A stretch of 64,000 nucleotides of DNA from Medicago truncatula (GCF_003473485.1 NC_053042.1:10498501-10562500); one strand, 5' to 3'. Counted from the first letter of the stretch, positions 21,920-34,800 are shown. The notes: generated by a model not told the origin, from the letters alone. Translations and numbers: made by a program.

Positions 21920-23859
21920 GTTACTTCCACATGATTGTTGAAAATGTGGGACCTATTATGTTGCCAACTAGGATTGGGATGATATCTTCTCTATCTTCTT
22001 TGAGTTGTGTCTCTTGTCGTTTTTTGATTTCATTAGAGAAAATGAAGTGGGCATTAATTGGTTATTGGTTGTTCTGATTTTTGTGTTTGTGAAATCAAAA
22101 TAGTAAGTCATTTTGATCATGATTTAGGAATCAAAGTAGATACTATTAGAATTTGATTGGAATACGCATATGTTCGGTATCACGGTGGTATATTAGAAAC
22201 TTATTATAAGAGTGTTCTCTCGTAATTTTGTAAAAATACAAACATGATATTTGAAAAAACACGGTAGATAAATGAATTTGTGACATATCCATCAAGAAAT
22301 CAAATACACACTGCATCGTGAAATACTAGAATTTGGTGTTATGATAATTTAACAAGTGAACTAAAGTGGTTAATAAACCAACAAATAAAATACACACTAA
22401 TGTTTGAAAAACTTTGAGTTTGATCCATAAATAAAATAATTATAGATCAAACTTCAAATTAACATGATTCATTTCTCTTGAGAATCAGAGATTTTAACAC
22501 AGAGTTTGTTGTTGTGTTAATTTTGATTTAGAGTTTTAAAGGTTGGATGGAAATTTATCTAGAGATATTTTAGGATTAGAATGACTAGTTTTTTTTTTTA
22601 ATTATAAAAAACATATAATGTTTTGTTTTTATATTTATGAAATGGAAAATTAGTCCTTCAAATTTAAGATGATTGAGTTCACCTCAAAAAAGGAAAATAA
22701 GATGATTGGTTTATCTCCTAATTTGCTGATGTGCATAATTCAAATATGCAAACACTCTAATAATGTTGTTTGAATTGAACATCAAAATATGGATATCATA
22801 TATTTTGTTATGTGTGTGTTTTATTTTTTTAAGAAACCAAATTAGCTCGTCGAAAATGTGTTTATGTTAAGGTCCCTTTTATCATCTCAAAAAAAATGTC
22901 CCTTAAAAAAATCATCTCAAAAAAATGTTAATGTCCTTTTTACATATTTTAAAAGTACACGCAAAATTCAAAACCATTATATTCAACAATTTAATCTAAA
23001 AAAAAAACTCATCTATAAAGTCGCATTCAGCAACAAAAAAATCTTCCATGCAAATAAATTCATAATTTTTTTGTTAAAATAGTCCTTAAATTTATTGGTC
23101 AAAATAGTCAATGGAAGGTGGCAGTTACGTGTAGATGTCTATATATGCACTTAATATCTTCTGAATTTGGACTCCCCAAGTAACCCAAAAATAACAATGT
23201 TAGATGACTACGATAGATGGAGGGATTAAAAAGTCACTAAATATTCCCCTTTTTTGTTTTACTGGAAGTGACTATAAACCTTAAACTTGGGTGAAAATTT
23301 TCATTTCATAAATTTATGTGACCTAATAGCAATTTTGATGGTAAAAATTATTCGCATCTTACAAATTTGTTCACTGTAAAATCTTTTTTTTTTTTTAGTT
23401 TTTCATATCAAATGTTTTCATTTTTAGAGATGACAATCGAAGATAGAAAAGAAGCCGATTAATTAATCGTCAAAAGTAAGTGAGATTTAAAGCAAATTTT
23501 AATATGTGTGGTATTTTTAATTTTTAAAGACGCATTTTAGTTAATAGCATCTAATGAAAAATATTTTTTTTCTTTTTAGGTCTAAAACGAGGATTTTAGA
23601 GTCTCAATATGGGCATGATCTTTTTTTATGAGGAGAGTTTCAGCATTCAGCATGATCATATTCATCGTTGTATCTACCGTTTGTAAAAATGCATGGTGAT
23701 ATAATAGCATCTACAATGTTAGAACCAAAATTTTGTTCTTCAACCATTTTTTGTGGGCTCATGGATGTCACGTAGGATTTAAGAACTATCACTCATTTCT
23801 ACTTCAATGTAAAGAACCATATTTGTGTTCTTATATTACTTTTTAGGGTCTCACAATTC
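21920..23859. other. AT-rich spacer upstream of CAO
   Basis: No gene was recognised. A small local duplication of 'atctcaaaaaaaatgt' lies at 22885-22930 and a T-run at 23384. Confidence 0.45.
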
Positions 23860-24437
23860 CTATGATGCCCGGATACTCCAAAACGGAGACGTACCATATC
23901 GGATACCGATACTCGCGGATACGTACCCACAAAGTATCGGAATTAATTATTTTAATTTTAAAAAATATTTTATCTAATACTTATAGGATATTTCATAGAT
24001 ACACGAGGATACTTACATGATACTTCATAGATACACAAGGATACTTCCAAGATACTTTACATATATGTATCCTAGAAAAGATGAAGTATAAAAAAGTGAG
24101 AGAATGTTGTAGAAATCCAGTAGAGATGTATATGATTCAATTTTAGATATTCATCAGTAGAATTAATCAACATTGGATAAAATTTGTGTTGAATATTTAT
24201 CTCGATATCCTAACAAATGAAAATAAATATGGTTTACAAGAAAACTTTACATACACGTAATAATGAAGGGTAGTCAATGCTTATTTTCTTCAAGTATTTT
24301 ATATACATATAAGTTTTAGTATGAAAATTTCGTTAACTTATCATAGCCGTATCGTATCCTAAATTTAAAAAAATCCACGTATCCGCGTACCTGTATCGTA
24401 TCGTACCCGCACCCGTATTCGTATCCGGGCTTCATAG
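23860..24437. mobile_element. hAT-type MITE with 8-bp target duplication
   Basis: Terminal inverted repeats start CTATGATGCCCGGATAC on the left and CTATGAAGCCCGGATAC on the inverted right, followed by long GATACG-rich subterminal text. Flanking CACAATTC occurs at 23852-23859 and 24438-24445, the 8-bp duplication typical of hAT elements. The 578-bp body has no coding capacity. Confidence 0.8.
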
Positions 24438-24445
24438 CACAATTC

Positions 24446-24994
24446 ATAATTTATGTTTTTCCTTTTTTAACTTGCATTTTTATGGTCCCCATAATTTCTA
24501 ATTTCCCTTATTTTTGAACGTTCTTCAGGGAGAACTGTTCTCCAAAATGGCATCCGCATCATTCCTCTCCAATGGGCTAGAAAGTATGAACACATTCTTA
24601 GTGCCTCAAGGACTGTGCATGGAACAGCGCTGGAGATGCTATAAACCTCTCGGACTTACACCAATAGCATGAGTGAATGATGTCTCCCAAAATATATTAG
24701 GGAAGTTTTATGGTGTATAAGTTAATCAATTTGTTTGATTAAGTATTGTCATAGGACTTATCATTGATTTTTCACGCCATATATTTTTTTGTCGATTCTC
24801 TATTACTATAAAAATTAATGACAAAGAGAAATGGAGGGAGAGAAAGAGTTTAAGATATAGTGAGTTTGATTTATTGGTCAAAATAGTCCTTAAATTAATC
24901 CCGTGAAAAAGTAAGATGTTAAAAATTTAATTCTCAGCATTAAAAAAGTATGGGTAATTGTTTGTCACGGAAAAAACAAAAAAGATTATTAAGG
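24446..24994. other. Spacer
   Basis: No gene, RNA or clear repeat was seen. Confidence 0.5.
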
Positions 24995-25066
24995 AGGTCC
25001 TACCGGGAGTCGAACCCAGGTCGCTGGATTCAAAGTCCAGAGTGCTAACCACTACACCATAGAACC
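24995..25066 (-). tRNA. tRNA-Gln (anticodon TTG)
   Basis: The minus strand folds as a standard 72-nt cloverleaf: acceptor GGTTCTA pairing with TAGGACC (discriminator T), A box 'tggtgtagtggttagcac', anticodon loop CTTTGAA with TTG, T arm 'ctgggttcgactcccgg' containing the B box. CCA is not encoded, as usual for nuclear genes. A T-run terminator for Pol III is weak. It is intact and lies alone. Confidence 0.95.
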
Positions 25067-25829
25067 ACCACATGTTCATATTTCACATAGTGTAAAAATA
25101 AATGAAAGACGAAATAAGCTTTTACCACTGCTTGCCAAAGAAATACAAACTTCTACAGATATAATAACGGTCAAATTAAATCATTCAACTATATATAATA
25201 ATAACTATTAATTAGGATCTTTCAAAAAAAAAAAAAAACTATTAATCAGGTTCTCCTACACCTTAAATTGGAACTTTTTCTCTTTAAACTTCAATAAAAA
25301 AGTTTTTTTTAAGCTTGTTGACTGTGTGAATTTCTATAAATGCTAGTGACTCAGACATAACAATGATGCGGGATGAGAACAATTTATATCCTCCTCGCCC
25401 ATAAAATTGATGTGATATGGGTAACCTTGTCTCCAATTCCTGACATGAGTGAAAAATAGAACCACAAAGTTGTATCCAATCAGGTTTAGGTATATGTGTC
25501 CCGTCCTTCCTCCGCAATAACTTGGAGTGTATTATGGTACTTTTATAAATAAAAAAATAAAAAAGTTTAAGACTATGTAGTTTCAACAATATGAACAAAT
25601 GAAAGAAATAATTTGTTTTAAAAATATATCCAACCACGTAACTTAGAAAACTAAGTTGCGGGTTATGTTGCGCCTTGATCCACATGCATCCTCCAACATC
25701 ATTTATCTAAAAAAGACAAATTAAACTCTCATAATCCTTCTAGGTTGTTAGGAATAGAGATTCGATCATTTCATGGGACCAATGTTGGATAGACGAGGTG
25801 TTGGTTGTTAGGAAGTTAGACATTAATAT
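25067..25829. other. Spacer
   Basis: It contains a 133-codon open frame on the minus strand (25685-25284) with no recognisable domain and AT-driven composition, not called as a gene. Confidence 0.45.
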
Positions 25830-26960
25830 TTCTTAGTTTACGCTCTGCTAAGGTTGCATATCTTGTAGATGAGATTGGAGAGTGGAACTCTAGGAAGCTT
25901 CAAGAGTGACATCCAGTGCAATTAATGCATACAATTCATGCCATTGGGCATATTAGGGAGTTGATATTACTTTCTGCCCATGGGGAGTCGATGATTACTC
26001 TATTACTTTTGGTCATAATGTGTTGTGTAACTTTAACATCGATAGGACAGTTTTCTATCGGGGACCAGGTGTGGAAAATTGATGCTCAGGAAAGAGTCTA
26101 ACTATTGTCATCATTGTGGTGATGTTACTGAAACCACTCTTCATGTCCTTAGGGACTGTCCAATGGCTTTGCTGGTTTGGATTAGTAAAGTTGATGTCCA
26201 GCTTCGGAGCAGTTTTTTATAGCGAATTTGGATTATTGGATTGACCAAAACCTGCTAAGACCAACATGGGCTAGCTTTTAGACGACAACGTGTCATGCTT
26301 TGTGGGTGTGGAAAAACAAATTGATTCATGACAATGATATCGTTATACCAAGGTTTCCATGGCAAAACATCAGCCAAAGGGTTCAGTTGTATCATACTCA
26401 TGCTAGTGCTAGTCCTTCAATTATGTAGTTGAATCGTTGAAGAAATCTAATAGAATCCTCTGGATTTTGGATGGATTTGACTCAAAAAAAATGGTGTTTC
26501 TAAAGGCGTGTTCACCATTGGATGTGAAGGAGTGCTCGGGGATAAATATTGATTGAATTTGCAAATTTTCTAAGAGGTTAGGTGATTGTAATGCCTATAT
26601 AGCATAATTATGGGGGGTTTATGAAGGTTTGATGTTGGCTAGGACTCGTGGCATTAACAAATTGGATATTGGTGTTGATTTATTAGTAGTGGCTACATCA
26701 ACCGTTGCTGGTGAAGGAAGCACAATTGTTGGGTGGAGTCTCATGCAAAATATTAGGCGTTTGCTTCGCTTAGATGGGGAGGTTCAAGTTAGTCACATCT
26801 TTAGAGAAGCTAACAAATGTGTGGATGCTTTGACAAATATGATGGGTGAAGACATTTTCTTCTTTATTTGTAGCTAATTATGATGGTATTTCGCCACCAC
26901 AAGTAGTTAAGCGGTAGTTGTCCTTCTCTTTGGGCTTCATCCCTCTTGTATTCCCCCACC
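25830..26960 (+). mobile_element. LINE ORF2 C-terminal remnant (zf-RVT plus RNase H-like)
   Basis: In broken frames one reads YLVDEIGEWNSRKLQ (about 25860), then CHHCGDVTETTLHVLRDCP (about 26110), the zf-RVT region, and finally an open stretch at 26629-26877 with VDLLVV and VSHIFREANKCVDAL, the RNase H-like fold (RVT_3) that ends plant LINE polyproteins. An A-run at 26967 may be the tail. Several stops and shifts show it is dead. Confidence 0.7.
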
Positions 26961-28480
26961 CCCTAAAAAAAAACTTGTATTTTACGAACCCACCAACCGC
27001 CAATGTCCTTATTCTCAAACACCTTATCCCACTTTACCCAATTGACTTTCCTAGCTTCCTTACTCCCCCCTAATAAAAACATTTAAAAACATATTCAATA
27101 TAGGAGAAAAGAGATATGGGAGACTTAATGAGGGAAAAATAATAGATTGGTAATGAGGATTATCCTTTGATAACAATCATACTGCAATTTATGATTGGCG
27201 ATGTATCATTTGCAACGCATATCACTCGTAAATAAAATACTCACCTTCGATGAAAGATACATTTTCTCGTTCATATTTACGTTTGGGATCTTCTAACACT
27301 CATATTGACTTGAGCCTGGAGTCAAAGTCATCATCTGCCGCATCGAAGCAACCCATCTCGCCGTCTCACGTGCACCTCATATCAATACTACATTATAATA
27401 TTATTTTCTAAGTTTCCAAATAAACATTTCTTTAAGAGATGCTTAAATTACATTATTCTCTCATCTTATGTCAATGTTATTACCCTTTTATATTTACTAG
27501 TACTTGGACTCATGCGATACACGGGAAGTTAATTATCTAAATTTTGATATTTGTAAAATTGCATTATCATATATAAAAATAAAAACACTAATTTGTTATA
27601 TGTTTGAATCAATTTTGACAAAAATTACTCAATAAAAAAAAATGAAATAAAACACACATGCATGCACGCACGCACACTCGCGTGCGCACACACATACAAA
27701 CACATATAAACTTGAACTCCGTAACACATTGATAAAACAATCTTGTATGTATTTTCTTATAAACATAGTAGCAAGTGATGAAGCATTGTGGATATGTCAT
27801 GGAAAAAGTTATAATATATATAAATGAATATGTGTATCAAAACTAAACATTGGGATAATTAATATAATGAGAATGTAGAATTTAAAGACACTAACGGGTG
27901 CTGGTAGTGTTAGAGTAATGACGGGGCCTTTGCAATATTGTGGTTGTGGCCTAGTATGATTCTGGGGCCACAACCTGTGAATCCGAAAAGTCCATTACTC
28001 CATGCTAATAAGCTAGTTTGCATGGGTATGTTTTTCTACTTGGCGAAGCACAAAAGTATTTGGCCTTTGTTGTGCAAACATTAAGTAATCATATGCACAA
28101 AAGGTTGTTGAGTGAAACAATAAGAAAACCACCAAGAAAAGTTGCAAATGAAATTCCATTACTCAAGTTTTAGATGGAGATTATGCTAAGAAGTGCAATG
28201 GTTTCTCAGTTTAAATAGGAGAATTGTACTAAGAAGGGTGTTTATGAGGAAATGTGTTTCTGCATGCACAATTGGAATGTTTTAATGGAACTTGCAAAGA
28301 AAATCAATTGAAGTCTTTTTTTTTTTTTTTTTTTTTCACATAACCATGGCAAAAAAAACTATTGTTATTTAATATAGTGATTTAGTACTATTTCAAAAAC
28401 TATCAAACTAAAAAAAACATAATGAATGAAATGTACGTATTTCCAAATTATACTATCTATGACCGTTTATCCTCTCTTTT
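26961..28480. other. Gene-poor spacer
   Basis: No gene was seen. It holds an alternating purine-pyrimidine patch at 27655-27712 and a 20-T run at 28318-28336. Confidence 0.45.
27655..27712. repeat. Alternating CA/CG dinucleotide patch
   Basis: The text runs acacacatgcatgcacgcac and continues with gcgtgcgcacacacata, nearly perfect purine-pyrimidine alternation, a class of sequence able to adopt Z-DNA. Confidence 0.7.
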
Positions 28481-28744
28481 TATTGGTCTAATGCGTATAA
28501 ATCATGAACAATATTTTTTTTTATGAAACTTTGGTTTAAGTTATTTTGATTTTGATTGAAATTCTACGTATAGATAATAAATATTTTACACTTTCCTATT
28601 GTAACATATTATACTTGTCTTTTTCAATGGTATTAACAATAAAACAAATATAGTATAAATTCTTATCTTTTTTTAATAACATCAACAAAATATCATTCTT
28701 ATATTCAAATTTGCTTTTAAGCTCAAAACCATGTATTTTTATTT

Positions 28745-28812
<68 letters not shown>
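28481..28812. mobile_element. Half of a long inverted-repeat element with (AT)n end
   Basis: The text 'ctaatgcgtataaatcat', 'acgtatagataataaatatt' and 'cttatctttttttaataaca' closely follows the right arm of the element at 7922-8695, ending in the same 'tatagtatagata'. The last part holds a (TA)n run at 28751-28808. No matching left arm was found, so only half is present. Confidence 0.6.
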
Positions 28813-29126
28813 TAGATAAACCAAGATTATTCTATATCCTTAGTCCTTTCAGCCACTTCCGCAATATTTGACACCTTCCCATTATAAAAAATAAAAATAA
28901 AAAATGTTATTGCGCTCCAATCAGATGCACATCTTAACTAACCAAATTAGATGAGACATTTGACTACCAATCTTTCCATTACATACCTATTCTATAATAT
29001 ATAACTAGACATCTAAGTCAAATTATTTTCAATGAATAATGATTTAACTCGTAAAGGAATGTTGTCTATGTAATCTTAAAGGAAACTTTAATGGAACATT
29101 TCTTTCAGTATAGTACAGTTGCAGGA
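28813..29126. other. Spacer
   Basis: No gene or clear repeat was seen. Confidence 0.5.
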
Positions 29127-29470
29127 TATGCAAAAGGGAGGACAAATTTCATGTTCTTGATTTGGTTTGCGACTTCTTGGGTTCTCTGGAAGGAAAGAAA
29201 TAACAGAATTTTCCGGGGCGAAGAGATCTACTCTTAAGCTTCTGGAAAATATAAAACTTCTTTCCTTTTGGTGGCATACGGCAAAATTTACAGCATTCCC
29301 TTATAAGTTTCATGATTGGTGCCAAAATCCTTTGTTGTGCTTGGGTGGTGCATAATTTTTGTTTCCTTGTTGTTTGAACTCTCTTGGTAATCTTTGGGCT
29401 ATTCACTTTGGTACACCTTGTTCTGGAGAGATAGTTGGTTGTTAATATATTTCATTTTAATTTCTTAAAA
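29127..29470 (+). mobile_element. LINE 3' remnant (C-terminal end of ORF2 and 3' UTR)
   Basis: Frames on the plus strand give IWFATSWVLWKERNNRIF, then LLENIKLLSFWWHTAKF and FHDWCQNPLLCLGG, the usual last residues of one plant L1-type clade, followed by a 3' UTR-like stretch. Small insertions or losses shift the frame at least once. Its ending differs from the LINEs at 4290 and 11268, so a separate lineage is involved. Confidence 0.7.
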
Positions 29471-29942
29471 ACTATAAGGATCATATTCATTAATCTAGTT
29501 GTGTTATTTTTAATAGGCAGTATTAATTTAGTTGTTAACATTATTAAATTTAATTATTTTGAAAGATAAATTTATCATACAATAATAAAATAAATTTAAT
29601 CAATGTAGTCAAATTCTTAGATCATTTTAAGAAAATTATCCGTTTAATAATACTACTAGCTATCAGTAACAATTATCTTATTGAAAGAAAAAAAAAACTA
29701 TATTGAATATATAGCTGTATATTTAGCAACAACATTGGTATAGCAAAAGGAGTTAGTCTATTACATTACAATGTGACAAATTACGATTTAAATCTCGATT
29801 AAATGAGTTGTCGATATAAAAAATAATATAATAAGTAAAATGAGAGTCCCAAACAAAACCTCGACAAACAATAGTCTTGAAAGGAGCAATAATTGACCCA
29901 TCCAGATATATCTAACAACAATTGGGGGAGAAGAATTTTTAG
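29471..29942. other. AT-rich spacer
   Basis: No gene seen. The last nine bases (AATTTTTAG, 29934-29942) are the left target duplication of the next element. Confidence 0.5.
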
Positions 29943-30111
29943 GGATAATACTTGGGTGACATTGTGGTTGGTGACATTGACCAACCACAATGTCACAAGT
30001 GTACAAAGAAACAAAAAAATATTGTGAAAGAGAAAGAAGAAAGATATTTGTGACATTGTGGTTGACCAATGTCACAATGTCACCAACCACAATGTCATCC
30101 AAGTGCTACCC
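29943..30111. mobile_element. Mutator-type MITE with 9-bp target duplication
   Basis: Terminal inverted repeats GGATAATACTTGGGTGACAT and (inverted right) GGGTAGCACTTGGATGACAT extend through 'tgtggttggtgacattg'. AATTTTTAG flanks it at 29934-29942 and 30112-30120. The GTGACATTGTGGTTG word occurs four times in both orientations, making nested hairpins. Confidence 0.78.
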
Positions 30112-30149
30112 AATTTTTAGAGTGATGAGATGGTGTTCAACATAAAGTT

Positions 30150-30370
30150 AGGGAATACTTTAAGGTTTTGTTTGTTTTTGAGTTTGAAAAGGAAGAGAGG
30201 GGAGGAATTTGGAAAGAAAAAAAAAGAGTCAGTGGAGGAAATAGAGGACAATGGCAGAGGAGAGGGATTTGAAATGTTAACTTTTCTTCATAATACAAAA
30301 CTCTCTTCATTTGGAAAACTCAAAAATTATACTTGTGGAGAATTTTGGAGGGTTTTTGAAGATTTATAGG
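30150..30370. repeat. Half of a GTTTGTTT-type MITE
   Basis: The text 'aaggttttgtttgtttttga' followed by purine-rich 'ggaagagaggggaggaattt' resembles the left end of the element at 42510. The plus-strand open frame here is low-complexity and not a gene. Confidence 0.35.
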
Positions 30371-30497
30371 AATGTTTCAAATTTAATATATATCGTTATA
30401 ATATTTTTAAAATTAAAAATATGGTAATCATAAGCGTTAACTTATCATTACCTAAAAAACACCTCCTTTAAAAAATGTGAAAAACTTCTCTATTTTC

Positions 30498-31048
30498 CAC
30501 CCCCGTCCATGGGTACCCGCCCAAACCAACCCCAATTTGACGGGTTTTCCCCAATTTGACTGGGCTTTCCCCAATTTTAAAATACGGGTACGGGGCGGGT
30601 AACAGGGATATATGTACCCACCCCGAACTCATACCCAAACCCTACCCGAATGTAGAAAGGTCATGTTTTTGTTTTTGTTGAGGGGGTTTATAATGATATG
30701 TCATGTTATTTGGTTTAATAATTGTCATGATATAAGAACTTTTATTGATAGTTAAAGGAGAAACCGAATTATTCGATAAGGAAATGTTAAAATGAACGCA
30801 AATTGTTGGATAATGCATTACAATATTACCATTGAAGTTTAATAAAAACTCTTTTTTTTATTAAAAATATTGATTCCACTGCGGGGATGGGGATGAGGCG
30901 GGAATACCCGAACCCATTAAGGACGGGGACGGGATTCAATTTCTCATCCCCGTTGGATATTGATAGGGTAACATGTAAGTATATAGGAGTAAGGACTGGG
31001 GATGGGGAAGATAAAATCAGTCTCCTCACCGTCCCATTGCCATGCCTA
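30498..31048. repeat. GC-rich gggtacccg repeat (MITE-like)
   Basis: Two GC-rich blocks, 30500-30650 ('ccatgggtacccgcccaaac') and 30885-31050 ('gcggggatggggatgaggcg', ending 'ccgtcccattgccatgccta'), bracket an AT-rich middle. The ending is typical of a common plant MITE class; the borders and duplication are not clear. Confidence 0.4.
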
Positions 31049-31158
31049 CCCTCCAAACTCCTAAACTATGCGCTCAAAAAATGCTTACAAAGAAATTTAT
31101 ATTTATTTCACATAGTGTGGTATAATCATATTAGTAGTTTGTGAAGAAATAGCATCAA

Positions 31159-31243
31159 GGGGTGGTGGCGCAGTTGGCTAGCGCGTAGGTCTCATAGCTT
31201 CTGAGTAATCCTGAGGTCGAGAGTTCGAGCCTCTCTCACCCCA
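31159..31243 (+). tRNA. Elongator tRNA-Met (CAT) with 11-nt intron
   Basis: An 85-nt gene: acceptor GGGGTGG pairing with TCACCCC, discriminator A, D arm 'gcgcagttggctagcgc', anticodon CAT at 31193-31195, T arm 'gagagttcgagcctctc'. The 11-nt intron (about 31197-31207, gcttctgagta) follows base 37, as in other plant elongator tRNA-Met genes. A T-run starting at 31251 is a Pol III terminator. Confidence 0.95.
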
Positions 31244-31250
31244 ATAACTA

Positions 31251-31259
31251 TTTTTTTTT
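31251..31259 (+). terminator. Pol III T-run terminator of tRNA-Met
   Basis: Nine T residues eight bases after the tRNA 3' end. Confidence 0.75.
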
Positions 31260-31263
31260 CTTT

Positions 31264-31859
31264 TTTAAATTTTCTCAATGATTCCAATTCCAGTAATTAA
31301 CAACGTTGAACTTGAAACAAAGACAAAAGCAAAAGACACGCTGCGTAATGCTTAAAGCATATGTTTTGATCGAAAAGAGTGAAAAAGCAAAAGCATAGGC
31401 CACGTTATGCCATGTTACATTTCTTTCTTATCCATTATTATGATTTGATCATAAAATGTTCAAGGGATAGACCTAGAATTTTAATACCATAAAATGTTGT
31501 TTTTTATTGATTTTTTCAAATGTTATCAAACGCCGATATTTCTTATTGAAGGTGTCTCCAAATGTCTAACCGGTATTGCTAATATGTATTGGTGTCTAAC
31601 ATTGAAGCACGTTGCACTCAAAATATCATTTTTATTTTTTTAAATTACTACCGGTGTCTTCGTGTTGGTATCATTATCGTGTCTGGTATCTGTTTTGTTT
31701 TTTCATTGTTCAAATGTCAAAGGCATAAAATACCCAACGCAAAGATTTAAATAAAGGAGATAATTTATGCAAATAAACTGAGTGTAGTTGGGTCTTTTCA
31801 TTGAATGACAAAATGAATCTGTCTACAACGGAGTAAAAGAATAACTACTTCTGTTTAAT
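31264..31859. other. Spacer and FPP 3' flank
   Basis: No gene. Around 31520-31620 is text with 'gaaggtgtctccaa' and 'ggtgtctaacattgaagcacg' that resembles inside pieces of the CTATGAAGC hAT family, heavily decayed. Confidence 0.4.
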
Positions 31860-34800
31860 CTAAATTTCTAGCCGAATACCACTCTTGGTTCGCGAGAAAA
31901 ATTTTGCGAAACCAATTCGACCCTTCTCAGAACTGGCGTGATTTGGCAAGGTCGCTGATGAAGTAGAAGAAGTCGATGAAAGTGGTGAGCTTTCCTCATA
32001 TTTGTTCAGGGAAGCACCGGAGCTACCATCAGCCAACCTAGAAGAAGTGGAGTCTCTCTTAGGTGAAAATGTGCCATTTGAATGCATCCTCCACATCTCT
32101 CCACCAGCATGAGCAATGATTGCTGGACTTGCGGGAATGCTAGCAGTGTCAATAAGGAAATCCTCAAGTGTGGCCAGGGATTTCAGCTGGTTCCCCAAAG
32201 ATGCTATTGTTTTCTGGCATTCGGCAAGCTTTCCGGCAGCGAGTGCTAGGTCCTCCTGACATAGAAAAGATCAAATGCATTGCATGAGTGCAGCTACATT
32301 GAAAGTATATATATGCTTCTTCCGATTTCAAATATAAGCAAAAAAACATAATAGTCCAAAATAAAAGCAAAATATAACCTAGTTAATGATATCAACCCTA
32401 TAATATCTTAGATGTTATTTTCCAATAACCTATTTTTATGAAATAAATTTCTATGAAGTATAGTTTGAGGAATGCAATCATTTTATGGATGTCAATGATG
32501 ACCAACCTGCTTGATTTTCTTTTCTCCATACAAGCTAGCTGTTGGCCTGAGTATCTCTTCCTCCAATTCCCTACACTTCACTGCAATTTCTTCAGACATG
32601 GCCCTCTCCTTTTCAACCTCTGCTTCTAAGAAATCAACCTTCGCACATTTCCTTTCAAACTCTTCCACCAGGTCCTTACACTTGGCCGCAATTTCGTCTG
32701 ACGCAGCCCTCTCCTTAACAATCTCTGATTCTAACAATTCAAGCTTTGCACATTTGCTTTCTAGCTCTTCCTCTAGACCCTCACATTTTATTGCAATTTC
32801 ATGTGACATGTTCTTCTCCTTATCAACGTCAGCTTCTAATAAGCCAAGCATTGCAGACTTGCTTTCTAACTCTTCCTCCAGGTCCTTACACTTCATCACA
32901 ATTTCATGCAACAAAGCCCTTTCCTTATCAACCTCTGCTTCTAATAAGTTGACCTTGGAAGATAGCGTGTGAGAGTCTGCCTCCATGCTCATTAGGCGAT
33001 TTTCTATCGTTTGCTTTGATTTGTAGGCATTTTCTAGCTCAATTTGAAGCTCCTCCAATTTCTGAACTGCCTCCTTTAACTGAAGATGCGACTCCTCGAT
33101 ACACTCTTCACTTTTCATCAAAGCTATCTCTAGTTCAGCTTTATCTGCTTGCACCTTCTCTAACTTCCCTTTTAGTTCATCCATTTGCTGAGTCATGATG
33201 TCAAATTCAGCTCTGAGAGTACTTTCTTTGTCAACGCATTTATCGGCAACAACCAACTCCTCAACAAAGCTGCTTGCGTTCTTAGTCTCAGGCAATGCAG
33301 CGAGTCGTTCCATTTCAAGAAAATCGTCCATCAGATCTATTTTAAGAGAACTTGATGGATCAGCTTGTCGGCAGCACTTTTCATTCTTGAATTGATCAAG
33401 CTCGGCAATTAGCGCAGACGCCCACGAGTCAGAACAACTTGGTTCACACCTGTTTTCTGAACCATTCATCTTGAGGATATCACAATCCACCGCAGTTAGC
33501 CTCTCCGTACTGTCCGACTGACTATCTGTGAGAGATTCAACGCAAAATGAGGATGAAGCAATGGATTTATGATCTTTTGAAGCTATTGTCTTCAATCTCC
33601 GACACTCAGACTCAAGCTTGGCTACTTTCTTGATGCTTTCTAAATGTTGCTTACTAGCTGTCTCGGCTGCTTGGGTGCTCAAATCCCTCTCAACAGTTCT
33701 GATTTTCAGCTCTTCCGATTGAACTAGGATCTCGTGCCTGAGAGCCATATTCTCAGTCTCCAACCATTCGACCTTTTGACGCATATCACGTTCAATAGAA
33801 GATTTGGTATTTGAAGCATCTAATTTCTTCTGGAGCTCAACGAGCTTGCTCTCGAGTTTAACTTTGTCTGATTCCAATTCGTGAGTCTTTTCGGCTACGG
33901 CGTCTTGGATATTCGCTTCGTGCTCTTCTCTTGTTTGTCTTAGCTGCCTAACGCACTCCTTAAGTGCTCCATCTAGATGAGTGACTCTATCTTCAAGAGA
34001 TGAATTCCTGAGAGTGACTGTGTCAAGGTTCTTCTTTAAAACTGCTACTTCATTTTCAGCCTTTTCCCAGCCTAAGCAAACAAATAAAAAGGCTCAATTA
34101 AGACTACAAAAAAGGGAGAAAAAGAATAGGATGGCAAACAATATATCCAGGAAATGGAATCATACAAACAGATAACTACGTGCCAATGTAAGAAAATAAT
34201 TCTAATTCTAATATATCACATGAACCTCTTAATCTAATATAATAATGACATTATAATTCAGAAGCAATTTGAATTTTGCTTTTGATAAACCCTATCTAAG
34301 TCCTAACCTAACTCCCATTTATGAGGTGAAACTTAGGATTTGGAGTTTTTGCAGTCACTGGTGACTGTTGAATAGAGACCGAACGGTACAGTATCAACAC
34401 ATATCCAAGAAAGGATAGAATGGTAATCAAGTAATAGAGTATAGTTAGTGATTTTTCCGAGAATTACAGAAAGCAATAGATGAATGTACTTAGTTATTAT
34501 TAACATACCTGCTATGGCTTCTTCAGCGACTTTTGCATGCTGTTTAACCAAGTCTTCTTTGGCATTGACATTAACAAGAGCAGCAGATAGCTTCTCAGAT
34601 ATATCCCTCGACCCGTCATTTAGATCTTCTTCTTTTCCATTCGATATATTAACAATAGCAGCAGATAGCTTCTCAGATATATCCCTCGAACCATCATTTA
34701 GATCATCTTCTTTTTCATTTGATTTATTTTCATTTTCTCCATTTGCATCTACCTCTGATGAACCACCATTTATGATGCATGTAGTAGGTAAAGGTGTTGA

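Noticed and set aside
25284-25685. 133-codon open frame on the minus strand
   Set aside because: No domain, no codon-use or splice evidence, and composition follows the AT-rich background.
31500-31700. Possible CTATGAAGC-family MITE
   Set aside because: Only inside words match; ends and target duplication could not be found.
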